The position numbers and the translations under genes were made by a program. A stretch of DNA of 64,000 nt, taken from Moniliella sp. 'wahieum' (lineage: Eukaryota > Basidiomycota > Moniliellomycetes > Moniliellales > Moniliellaceae). Below the pieces are notes generated by a model, which searched no databases, had not been told where the DNA came from, and saw only the letters and a program-made list of their open reading frames with translations. The DNA is taken from positions 124,001 through 188,000 of the forward strand of contig RSEE01000037.1 in NCBI GenBank assembly GCA_003971905.1. The letters are read 5' to 3'. Shown here in pieces: positions 9,480 through 20,384 of this stretch; positions within the stretch are counted from its first letter, which is position 1; each line of letters starts with the position of its first letter.

Positions 9480-10582
9480 GGACCCCGCCAGTCCCGATAT
9501 GGCCCCCATCAGACCCGATGTGGATATTTTGATGACAGCCAGTGGCCGGGCGAGGCAACCAGACTGCATCCAGGACCAGCCGGACGACATCCGCGCACAC
9601 CTCGGCCATTATACGTTTGTTCACCTCCAAGCCGACTTCCAAGCCTCGGCCAGCCGCCTGTTGTGGAGAGCATGACGTGCTCGACACCCCATGTGGAGGG
9701 CCATGATCCGACTCCAAGATCAGGTCGCAGACGTCCGCGAAGCCGTAAGTGGGGTAAACGAAATACAACATGAACTCCATAAAGCGCAAAACGGAAAGTT
9801 CTTCATGAGATCATGACGCGGACGGCCACATGTCGCAGGCCACTGCGAGCCAGGATGAAGACGCAGAAAAGCGGACTCGAGATGCTGTTGGCCAAGTCCG
9901 CCCTATGTCTGTATGCCTCCATTTTTCATCTTCAGATGATTAAGGCTGACCACAGCATCTTTTTCCGTTTAAAGGCATTTTGGTTTTGCAGCGCAAGTAC
10001 ATTAAACAGCTAGTCATGCGTTCCATGAAGGCTCCTTGGGAAGCGTCTCATCTAGGTGCCTTTGTGCGGTATGTACTATCTATCTTGAATCGCTCGAGAC
10101 CCAGCTTTCTCTCTGACAAAGGAAGAAAGGAAGGTTGGGTTGAGCAGGAATGGGCCAAAAGTCACGTTGCCAGACCAAGGCCTCCTGGCACCGTTATCGA
10201 TGCTGCAACTGATGATAAAGGGTGCCTAGGCAAAGAAGTACGGGCAAGAATAACGCTAGCCATAGCGGTCATCCGCTACGAGATCGTAACTAATGTGCGT
10301 ATCTTCAATTGGTTCCTTTCCTCTTCACGGTACATTCTGAACGCTTCTACCCGAACCCACTTGCAGGTGGAGACGCACCACTGGGTAAGTAAGGCCCGCG
10401 GGCCCACGTTGGGTGTCGTCAGTGTCGCCTCATTTCACAAGAAGGTTGTCAAACACAACCTGGGAGAGTATGACCGCAACCTCAACGGCGTGGAGGGCAG
10501 GATCCTTCCGATGCGCATTCCCATCCTCCTTCATCTCTGTCTCGATTTGCTGAATATACAACCAGGTGGAGAAGCTGTCTAA
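9480..10582 (+). CDS. Unrecognised intron-bearing gene or gene relic
   Basis: No family is recognised. Coding-like sequence begins near 9,490 (PDDIRAHLGHYTF) and passes into a short coiled coil (WRAMIRLQDQVADVREA) after what looks like one frame change. A likely intron runs from about 9,747 (GTAAGT) to 9,990 (GGTTTTGCAG). The next frame stays open from there to a stop at 10,582 (RKYIKQLVMRSMKAPWEASH onward). Inside it, 10,286-10,366 has the form of another intron (GTAACT to CACTTGCAG) and GTAAGTAAGG follows near 10,385, so the true exons are probably shorter. It lies among repeats and may be cargo of a mobile element or an old transposase gene. I see no catalytic motif. Confidence 0.3.
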
Positions 10583-10838
10583 CGGACTTTGAAACCAGTG
10601 GGGCATTTCACTGGATGCCATCCCTGAGACTCCGATGCAACTGTACCCGCTGATCCTCGTCGCAGCGCCTGTGATACTAACCCTTCGAACACATGTGGTG
10701 ACCTGGCACGATATGCAATACCAATCTATCCAAATACCAGATCTCCTTGGTTTAATTATAGGATTAGCCATTATTATTGGATAGTTCCCCATTGGCAAGA
10801 ATAAACGTGTACGCAACAGGAGCAGTCATAGTCCTCGA

Positions 10839-11270
10839 TGTCGACAGTGTCATCGGGAGACATTGATGTCGGGGTACCCGGGGACATCTATGCTATCGTT
10901 GGAGACCTATTACCCCTATGGTATCACCCACGTCAATGACCCCCCGACGTCTAAGGCACTCACGACGTCTAAGGCACCCACGACGTCTACGGCATCTTTG
11001 GTAGTGCTGTCATCGCCGACATATTTGACGTGAACCCTATCATTGATAGGGCGTAACCCTTTGATGTTTTCCCCTTCCCTGATGTCTTTGATACCCTGAG
11101 CGAGTCTCGTATCCATGTCGCCAATGACATCCATTTCGTATCTGACATCATGGACATCACTACCGTCCCCGTCATCGAGAACAGCTGCGTTATTTACTTG
11201 ATGTCTATGACATCAAAGTAAAGGTCCTCAAACTATGACAGTCATGATCGTCATGATAGTCATGGATGTC
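10839..11270. repeat. Cluster of GATGTC/GACATC hexamers with an 18-bp tandem repeat
   Basis: Within about 430 bases the hexamer GATGTC or its complement GACATC occurs about ten times, often paired as in GATGTCTATGACATCA (near 11,200). Three 18-bp tandem units of CGACGTCTAAGGCACTCA type lie at 10945-10998. ATGATCGTCATGATAGTCATG follows near 11,240. A weaker echo (TGATGTCGCTGATGTCAG, AGGATGTCAGCG) occurs at 7,312-7,365. There is no convincing ORF. Confidence 0.6.
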
Positions 11271-11289
11271 AGAAAGGGGTCGGTAGTGC

Positions 11290-13300
11290 AGCTACCCCCC
11301 AGTCCCAGTCTAGTTCCAGCTCTAGCGCAGTGTTTGTCCTTCACTGCCATTCCCCGTCCCTGGGACACGCTAATGCCACCCAAGCTGGTGCTTCGCAACC
11401 TTGTCACACGTGCAGCGGCCTCTGCTATACGCTGGGATGCTTCTCCGTATTGTCCCTAACCCCGCTCGGACCACCAATCAGCCTGAGCACGTAATTTCCG
11501 GAGTCGACCTTTACGACTTCTAAGGAATTGTATCCCTCCGATCCTATAACTCTTTCTGTTTGGGCACGTCATATACACCGTGAGGATACCCTCATCGTGG
11601 AAACCGACAGAACCGAGGCAAACCTGGTCTACTGTGAGCGTCTCGGAGCCGGAGGATCACAGTGAACTCCCCCGCTTGCATGGATCCCTGAGACCTCCGG
11701 TTGTGGGATGATGATCTTCTGCCAGTGGATGTAGATAGGTGAGGACTTTGAGTAGTGGCTGCCGGGACGAATGGCCTGTGGCTGGAAGAGTTGTGCACGG
11801 CCACACTACTGGCCTGGCCAACACTCCTGCTGTCCAGGATGACGCCTGGATGAGCCGAGGGCATGATTGATGTATCGTGCGACCGCCAGATGCTTGGAGA
11901 AGTCTTTGGAGTAAAAGCAACACTAGGAGTTGCGCCCCAATGTGGTTTGGTACACAAAAGTAAAAAGCACCAGTAGATGTAGTGAAAGAAAAAAGGGACT
12001 TGGAGTAAATGTGGTCCAAAGCCGGTGGACATCAGTAGGATGCGTTTGGTAGGTGTTTGGTAGCTATTTGGTTCCGAATGCCTGGTGCCAGTGGCATCCG
12101 TTGGGTATGGGGAATGAACGGCCGCTATGCGTCAACCTTTTGATATGTTTGGATTTTGTATTGTTGTTGAAAGAGGAGTGGAGGAAATTGGGTGACCACC
12201 TCCCTCCAATCTTTCTTTATGTGCCCCGGACGAATTGGCAATGCGGGGGGTGTAGCCATGGATGGGCCGCTTGATGAACAGTCGCCCCCACTTTCTGCGA
12301 TTCACTTGCGCCGATGCCTTCAGAGATTGCCCCTCGTTGACAATGCCAGACATGTTTCGTTCCTTCATGTGCTGTCCCTAAAAGTATTGACCCACTGTGT
12401 ATGGGGACGAGTGTACCCATTGTGGTGGTGTAGTCAATTTTATGATATTAGTATGCCGATTGTGGCTGTAATTACGTTTTTGGGAGGGAGGGAATGGTGT
12501 GTCTTGGGCTTGAAGGCTTAGGGGCATGTGGGCTTAGGGATGGGCTTGCTTCAAGAGGGCTCCCCCTCCGGGTGGATCAGATTGTAACTGTGTTTTCCGA
12601 AAGCAGAGCAAGAGCCGATACTCCACTTGCCATTCTGCATAAACCATAAGAACCCCATTTACCCGATTACCATCGGCCTGGGTCAATTTCGCACTTCTAA
12701 CTCGTTCATGTCCTTACTTTAGGATCACAGTCATCCCCCTCTTCCTATTTTTCTGACCCTTGTGTTCCCATATAATGGTGTTCCTGCCTTTCTGTCGCTT
12801 GTAAGCAACTTTGGTTTCTGTGACTCCATCGCAACTGCGCCACTTGCCGCATGCATTCGTGGTTGACATGAGGAAGGGATATTGTTAATGGCACACTTTG
12901 AACATCAACCTTGATTCACCAAGTGTAGCTACTACCACCTGGCCGACACTTGTGGCATTCTCATCAGCATTAGTTGCTTTGATGAAAGGACCATCGCTTG
13001 TAATCGCAGTAGTAGTAGTTGGTGTTTGCCATCATTCACCACTGGTATGAGCTATGATACTCATCAGAGAGCCTGACAGATACCGCGAAAGCCATTAACT
13101 GTTCTGCGTCCGCATTAGGTGATGTTCCGCGGTCAGTGAGGAGAAAACATTATGGCTCTTATGAATGGTTTAGCTGTTCTGGAGGGATACGTATTTGGCT
13201 TTCTTTGCTGGTATTACAGTCCATATCGACTACATGGATGTCTTATCGTTTCCCAACTGACAGGGGGCAAATTTAACGCGGGCACCTGGGGCAATCGAGT
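11290..13300. other. No supported feature
   Basis: Neither strand has an ORF with convincing composition, and I see no tRNA, LTR or tandem array. Base composition is AT-richer than in the gene-rich half. It is probably decayed repeat sequence. Confidence 0.5.
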
Positions 13301-13309
13301 CTTCGAAGG

Positions 13310-13410
13310 GTAACTCTAAGGTCTGCTGGGGCTTCGCCCCGCTATGATGCTGCGTCGCCCCCTTAGCCACCGTTCTACCGTCACCACTTTCCCCGAACCC
13401 CACCACCTTT
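13310..13410 (+). repeat. Dispersed GC-hairpin repeat, copy D (partial)
   Basis: GGTCTGCTGGGGCTTCGCCCC matches copy B at 7,754-7,773 and forms a perfect GGGGC-TTC-GCCCC hairpin. CCTTAGCCACCGTTCTACCGTC follows, as in copy C. The first hairpin (CCGGGCC..GGCCCGG) is missing or lost. Confidence 0.6.
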
Positions 13411-14715
13411 ATCGTGATTTTGCTTCACCCGCAAGAGCCGTCAGTACTCCAAATCTCATTATCCAATTGTTTGGGTTTAACCGTCAAGACGCATGCATTA
13501 ATGATAACCTCTGGCATGCCTGTATCGGTTACTGTTACTGCCTGTAGCGAGTTTAGACCATCCGGTACCGGTCATATTGAGGTTATCTCATCATCATTCA
13601 TCCCGATGGACACACGATTTCATGACCTTGGATGCTGACATCGAAACCGATCAACTGTTCATTTCCTCTGCCTAGCCTATAACAACGCGACATGGTACTG
13701 GACACTACAGCAACTGTTCTCGTTGTCGGAGTATGGGTTGACTGCAGTAAATCAATGTAAGCAGTTTCACTTTGATTGACCATGAATAACAGGACTGCGG
13801 AAAAGGTAAGAGGGTTAGACATACGTATATACGAATTACATGGAATGGTCGGAATGAAGAGATCGGGGATAACATGCACACACCCGGTCCTTCATTAATG
13901 GGTTAAGCATGAACGTTCTACCGCCAATTTCACCTTGGTGTATAATTCATCTCCACCCCATATGAGTAAATGTCCTGATGCCTTATAGTTTCCCCCATCC
14001 GTGAAAAATACGCCTCTTTCTCTCTCCAGTCGGAATATATTTCCGCTAAACCTATCTCATTCATGACAACAGGTAGCAGAATGTTGAGTTCAATAAACCA
14101 AGTGTCCTCGCTAGTCGAATGGATGGATTAAACGTACACGGGAAGCGCTTACATCTCGGCGAAAGGATAACGATAGCCATTCACGATTCTAGAATGATCG
14201 TTTCGATGGCGCACCACCAACTGTCGTTGTAATTGACGACCCCATGCACAACCCTGGGCACGCCCTGTAGGCCACTGTGATTGGCCTAGATGATTCCAGT
14301 GGGCCTCTGCTATGGAAGGATTGCAGCTGTTAATAATTCGATATCCCCAATTCGTAATTCCGGTTGTTCGAGAAATGAAAGCAAAGACCGTTGTTTACTT
14401 GTATGGGCTATTCACGGGGCACGACATCGATATGGGGTTAGCATTTCAGGCTGGCCAGAATAATTATGGTAGATACTTTGGGCTCGTACTTCAAGTCGAC
14501 GGAATTTTCTCATCTCGGAAAAATATAATTTGTGCTGCTCGCATGGCTGGGTCTATACTTGCAAGGCTCAACTGGGGAACTCATGAGAAAAAAGAAATGA
14601 GTCTGTTTGGTCTATCTGTTCACAATTGAGGCATTAATTTGTTTTGGATTGTTTGGACGTGAAACTGACTCTATTAGGGTGTACCGCACCAGTAGATGGA
14701 CAGCTATTATTGCCA
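13411..14715. other. No supported feature
   Basis: The longest open frame (14,312-14,629, 105 codons) has no recognisable domain and ordinary AT-rich codon use. I do not support it as a gene. No repeat family was recognised in this stretch. Confidence 0.45.
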
Positions 14716-15012
14716 TAATGAGCCCTGGAGTCCTGATGGTCACTAGGGTGCCAATGGGGGCAATTGCACGTGTATTGGTAGTCTAAGCCAACCATCAACG
14801 CCAACTGGTGGTGGGGGTGGGTGGGGTGGTGGTGGTCAAGCCAAACCGCAACGCCTACAGAGGAACAAAGCCGCGAGTCGCCACCAGGGGCTAAGCGTGG
14901 AACAAGGAAAAAACTGGAGAGAAAAAAACAACGGAACCCAGGCCAGGGAGGACCTTCAGGGGAGGAACTGAAGGGACATTGGCAAAAGCACGAGCCACCC
15001 AATTGGTCAACA
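14716..15012 (-). mobile_element. Diverged solo LTR of the Copia family
   Basis: This segment aligns from end to end with the 230-bp LTRs at 20,155 and 25,682 in the same orientation. It keeps CCTGGAGTCC, GTCTAAGCCAACC, GTCGCCACCAGGGGCTAAGC and GAACTGAAGGGACATTGGC. It is longer (297 bp) because of G/T-rich and other internal insertions. No target duplication is visible. It is older than the LTR at 3323-3563. Confidence 0.8.
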
Positions 15013-15399
15013 GCTACGGCTCCCTTGCTGCGTTATATCCACAGCATCCTGATCTCAATCGGCCGCAACCTAAAGTTGGTTGTAATAACCCACTGAGTCT
15101 ATTGCCAGCCACCTTCCTCGTTAGGGCTATTTCTCGATTCCCGCTAGATACCCATGAACTTTCCCCTCGGCGCACAACACTTATCCCACCACTTTGAAGG
15201 CATGAAGAGTGGCCTCAACTTATTAAGCTTCAAGGTTTCGCAAGATTTCGTCTGCAACACAAAACACACTCTTCCTTGTCTCCTCGCATATCCTCATCAC
15301 CTTGTAACTATAGGCGGTGTCGCATCATTGATCGTCCAACCTGTCCCCGTGCGAACGTCATAACTACATCCGGTATATACCACAAGAACGCCCCATATG

Positions 15400-15800
15400 T
15401 ACTTCTTTTCTAAGCCAGTCTCTGGTGGCTCAAGTGATCAGCAGTCGTACAAATGCGCGCGACAAAATATGCGCCTTCTACCCCAGTGAAAGCTGGTGGC
15501 CACAATAGTCCCATTGAAATGTCATTATCCTTGCGACGATAGACGGCACGTGCCCGTCGTTTACTTTTTTTGCCTTTAATGCACTGTTTCCCATGATCCA
15601 TTGACATGTTGAGTTCACCCCCCGTCCTCACCGATTAATCCAGGACAGGCAACTTCACCACCTCTTATGGCCGCCTTCTCGCCCCCCCACCCTCAACGTC
15701 TCTCAACTTTTTGAGCTGGTCAAGAGTCGCGTGTGTTCTCTTCCCGCCCCATCGAATCATGTCCCAGTCCAATCCCAGCTTTGGCAGTGTTTGGCCTCTA
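15400..15800. repeat. Diverged duplicated segment, copy 2 (partner at 6.8 kb)
   Basis: This is the second copy of the family described at 6,800-7,250. The shared blocks appear in the same order: GATCA..AGTCGTAC, CCCCAGTGAA, CTTGCGACGATAGAC, GCCCGTCGTTTAC with TTTGCCTTT, GATCCATTG, CAGGCAAC and GCGTGTG. No ORF is conserved convincingly. Confidence 0.45.
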
Positions 15801-16969
15801 CTGTCACCTCCCATCCTTAGTAGACCCGGAAGGCGTCAGCCACATATTTACTACTGCCTACGCCGGTAGGCTCATACTAACCAGCCAACTTGGTGATCAA
15901 ACGGTGATCAAGTGGGTCTGAGATCCCGACAAACTGGAACACCAGCAGGCGGCGGCTCAAGAACGAAATGGCCGAAGAACATACCAAAAGCGGCCGTTGC
16001 AAACAGGGGCGGTTCATGATTTATCTCTGTCTCTGTATCCGCTTATGGCCCATGGCACACAACTGTACCGCGACCTGTTGAGCGGGCTCAATCGGGTCGT
16101 CTCTCCAGCCTGCGCCCAACTTAGTGAGATGAGAGAAATGGGTCGTCATTACGGGCCGCGAGGAAAAGGGAGGGCTCAGATATGATGGACTGTGCAATCT
16201 ACACCGAGAGCCCACTTACCCGCATCTCCACCACCTCTCGGTATCCTTTACGGTGACCTCAGATTCAGATATCTGAAAAGGGATGGGCTGTCCTGGGGCG
16301 AGCCCCGACGTAGGATCCGCCCCTGTATAATTTAGAGGTGCAAGCCCTTCCACGGCGAATCGGAACCACCCACGGTTTTGGCGGCACGGCCCCGGATCCA
16401 GGCCGAACCAAGCGGGTGTAGATGCGAGGGAGAGACCCTCGATCAATATTATAGTTTGGGTGGCTGCCTGCGTACCAAAAGGCCGCAGCTCAAGCTTTCC
16501 CAGGAGCCAATAGAAGCGGTCGTCAAAAGACCTGTTGAATGGGGTTCATATACTCCAAGGTAACGTGGGGTACGTCACAATTACAACACTCGACGCCGTA
16601 GTCGAAATCAGATGATGGAGTCATAGGTGAAGAGCAAGTCCTACTTACAAGATAACCACGATCGACGTGAGTCATAACTTCGTCAGCGCAAGGATGAAGG
16701 AATCAAAGCTGAAGAAGAGAGAGGGCAGAACGGCGTCCAAAGTGTAAACCAGAAGGGGTGCAGAGAGATAGGTTGGCCGGTAAGCATCCGGATGGTCAAT
16801 AAGAAAATCAGAGCTATAGCGAGCCTTAGACAGAGCTGCTTATACGATTCAGAAGGGATCAGATCTCAGGATAGATAGAAACAGGATGTGGGAGCTTTCC
16901 AGAGAGACAAAGGATAAAACGCCACCCATCATGTTTTCAATAATGGCTGCCAAGACTGGGCGCGACGGG

Positions 16970-17396
16970 TATATAAACCGCACAAAAACCTAACCCCTAC
17001 GTCCCCGGAGAAGCTGCTTATTGCCGCGCGATAGATGTCCTTATCATCCAACTATCCAACTCCAAAACCGTTGGGGCTCACCGGCGCCGGCCGCTGCGGT
17101 GTCTCTCGCCTGTTAAACCAGCCTGCTCCGACATCTCCCGAACCACACCAAACCAGCCAGCGGGTTCTTCGCACGCAGGGGCTCGACCGTTTCCGGCCCA
17201 ACCCCACCGCCGCATCCTTGGGACGCAGCATACGCACAGCACGCCCCAGCATGCCCTCTTGGACATGGCGGTGTACACGAGTCAAATCATCGGAACGCCA
17301 GCGCTCTGCAGAGCCCTTCTCCATATAGCTGGCGGCCAAGCCACCTCCGGATAGGCCTTGAGGGTGGCACAAGCGTCGTACTGATGAGCCCCCCAT
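16970..17396. other. TATA box followed by a region open on both strands
   Basis: A clean TATATAAA (about 16,970) precedes an ATG at 17,035 that opens 97 codons on the plus strand. The opposite strand is open for 114 codons (17,396-17,052). The base composition here resembles host coding DNA more than the surrounding repeats do. Neither product resembles a family I know. The plus-strand reading fits the TATA spacing seen at the sedolisin gene (about 75 bases to ATG). Treat it as an unsupported candidate exon. Confidence 0.25.
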
Positions 17397-17809
17397 GCGA
17401 CCATGTCTCGCCGCAAAGAGCTGAGTGGATAAGGTGCGCCCTGACTTTCTCTCGCTAGTTTAACGGGATTGTGGCGTGTGTTTGGATGAGATGTCTAAGT
17501 ACATGCGGGGCTCTGCATCCGGTCATCATGATCTGACTGCCTGTAACATGATGCATGAGAATAGTGCAACTGAAAGACAGACGCACAGCACACCACCACA
17601 ATCTACCTCGGCTTCGAGAGGCAACAAGGCGTTGGCGTTGTAAGCCGACAATCCACCACTCCAATGCCATGAGCTTGTGGGCATGCAGGCGTTGGGGCGT
17701 CTCCGTCTATACGCAGAAAAATGGCATAATTGCATTGCGCCTCTGTATACACATTCCAGCAAACAAAGGCTGTCCATCCCCTCCCCTTAGTAGTCGAGCA
17801 GCGGGCTGC

Positions 17810-19361
17810 TTATGGCTTCACCACCTCCTTCACCCCCGGAAGCGGGAATTGAGTAGCGAACGCCTCGACGCGTGGGCCAGGTCGAGGAGACGCGTGCGCG
17901 CAGGCGAGTTACCAGTAGTGGCCTGAGCCCAGAAGGCTTTGAGCAACTTACTGCCCGCCTCCTCCTGGAGTGCCTGAGCGATCTGTACCAGCTCATGCAG
18001 CATGTCGCCCACCACCTCCATATCCTTCTCAACCATGTCGCGCGATGTGAGCGCCGGCGTGCCAATCCGCACGCCGCGCGGCGTCACTGCCGACACGTCC
18101 CCCGACACGGCATTCTTGTTGAGTGTCACATGGGCCAGGTCCGCCAACTTCTCAACCTTGCTACCCGTCAGGCCCAGCGGGCGCAAGTCCCACAGCAGCA
18201 AGTGGTTCGCCGTCCCGCCCGTCTGGAGTTTGTGGCCATACGACGCCAAACGCTTTCCGAGCGCCTGGGCATTCTTGATGGTTTGCGTGGCGTAGGCCTT
18301 GAACTCGGGAGTGGCCACCTGCTTGAGCGCCACAGCGATCCCGCCAATGGCGTGGTTGTGCGGGCCGCCCTGCAAGCCCGGGAAGACAGCGGCGTTGACT
18401 TTGTCCTCGAGGGCGCCATCGTACCGGTCTTTGCGGAAAAGATCAAGCCGGCGCGAGGTCCACGGAGGGTTTGTGGGTGGTGGTGGTCACCACGTCGCAC
18501 ACCTCAAACGGCGAGCGCTGCACGCCGGCGGCCACCAGACCGGAGATGTGAGCCATGTCGGACAGTAGGTACGCGCCCCCAACGTCCTTGGCAATCTGGG
18601 CGAGCCGCTCGTACTCCCACTCGGCCGGATAGGCGGAACCGCCACAGACAATCATCTTGGGCTTGAAGGTGGCCGCGGTGGCAGCCAGCGCATCGTAGTC
18701 GACCAGCCCCGTTTCCTTGTCGACTGAGTACGGGTAGGACTGGAAGTAGATCGAGGAGGCAGAGATCTTCTTGGTGGCGGTGTAATGACCGTGAGTCAGA
18801 TGGCCGCCGTGGCTCAGGCCGAGGCCCATGAAGCGGTCCTGCGGCTGGAGGAGCGCGGTGAAGGCGGCCAGGTTGGCGGGGCTGCCCGAGTAGGGTTGCA
18901 CATTCACGCCCCACACTGCCGGATCAAGATCGAACGCGGCGAGGGCTCGTTTCTGGCACAGCCGCTCCAGCTCGTCAATCACCTCGTTCCCGCCGTAGTA
19001 GCGAGCACCAGGCAGGCCCTCAGAGTACTTGTTGGTGAGGATCGACCCGGACGCCTCCATGACTGCGGCGGAGGTGAGGTTCTCGCTCGCGATCAGTTCG
19101 AGCCCGCGGAACTGGCGGTAGGTCTCCCGCTGAATCAGCTTTGCCACCTCGGGATCGGCCTCAGCGAGGGGCGCGTAGAGAACCTTGTTCTGGATGGAGC
19201 AGAAGAAAGCAGTCAGCCCAGCAGAAAGCGCGCGATGGCAGGGGGTGTCAACGCACGTAGGCAGGCGTCGCCTGGCGCCGCAGCGCCGTCGCCGACAGAT
19301 GGCGCACGCCGGCGGCTGGGGAGGCCAACGACAGCAGCGGACGGGCACGGAGAGCAAACAT
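17810..19361 (-). CDS. SHM1: Serine hydroxymethyltransferase, mitochondrial (PLP enzyme)
   Basis: It interconverts serine and glycine with tetrahydrofolate and 5,10-methylene-THF, feeding one-carbon metabolism. Exon 1 (19,257-19,361) encodes a 35-residue Arg/Ala/Leu-rich, acid-free leader ([15 protein letters not shown]...), typical of a mitochondrial presequence. A 67-nt intron (19,190-19,256, GTGCGT, CTGAC branch, CCATCCAG) joins it to [15 protein letters not shown]. Family motifs follow: [36 protein letters not shown], the [10 protein letters not shown] block, [18 protein letters not shown] and the PLP-lysine region VTTTTHK. A conserved C-terminal ATQFPLPGV precedes the stop at 17,810. The reading frame is broken three times by apparent one-base losses (around 17,868; an A4-complement run at 18,437-18,440; a T3 run at 18,470-18,472). 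All family motifs survive, so I read these as assembly errors. It is a gene island within repeats. Confidence 0.93.
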
Positions 19362-20154
19362 GGTGGAGGAAGGGGAGGAAGAGGCAGCGGAGAAGAACGC
19401 AGGCCAAGATGCGTTTCCCCCCAAACGCATGTCGCCGTGCTCCAAACCGGCCCATCACTGGATCTGCTGCGTCACCGCGTCACCGGCTAACCAGAATGCG
19501 CCGACGCACGGACATCCGAATTCTTAGGTAACCGGCAGTAACCGTATTGAGGCTTCACCGTGAAGTCACGTCCGAAAGCTGCTCTGTGCGTTTCAAGCAC
19601 ACGCACTTCCACACACCATGTTACTACTTCCCATCCCCACCCCCTCTCACACGCCCATCTCCGTCGGAATGCCACGCATCAGGCCCCCTTGGCATAGCCG
19701 CCATGTCAGGCTTGATCTACTAAGCCGTGTCGTAACCTGCCGCGGCTGCAGAACATTTGCTCGATCGGCCGCGGCAACAAGAATGACACTCTGATCAACA
19801 CCCTACACTCCGTCATGCATCGTGGCAACGAACAAGGCTTGGCACATAGAAAGCATCGACCCCTGTTCCTCCTTCTCCGCCTCCTCCTCGTTCTGGCGGG
19901 TTAGCTTTGAACATGCTCAGCTTTGAACATGAGGATCAACAACTTCCTGCACCAGATTTGACATGGGTTTGCTGTCCGATACTGGTGCCATTTTGCACAC
20001 AGACTAACTTGAACACTGGACGACGGTTTATAGGGGCGGGATACGAAGTTATTTGGGTCACACTGTGGGTTTGACCCTCTTCTATATTATCCTCGAGCCC
20101 CCCCACCCCCGTTGAAGTACTGTGCAATGACAGCGGTTACTCTAGTACGACGAC

Positions 20155-20384
20155 TGATGAGACCTGGAGTCCAGATGGTCCTCGAGGGTGATGCAATCGC
20201 ACTAGTGGTGGTGGTGGTCTAAGCCAACCAGCAACGCCTACCGAGGAACATCAAGCAGCGAGTCGCCACCAGGGGCTAAGCTGCGGAACAAGGAAAAACA
20301 GGAGAGAGAAAAAACAACGGAACTCCTAGGCCTGAGGAGGAACTGAAGGGACATTGGCCAAAGCACGAGCCACCTGGCTCAACA
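20155..20384 (-). repeat. 3' LTR of the Copia element
   Basis: It is 230 bp, bounded by TG..CA, with target duplication ACGAC immediately outside (20150-20154). It is identical to the other LTR as far as I can compare by eye. Confidence 0.92.

Noticed and set aside
14312-14629. A 105-codon plus-strand frame as a gene
   Set aside because: Single isolated frame in AT-rich repeat DNA without promoter, homology-like motifs or intron signals.
17810-19361. SHMT as a pseudogene
   Set aside because: Every family motif is preserved around each one-base break, and the nearby essential uL5 gene shows the same kind of break.
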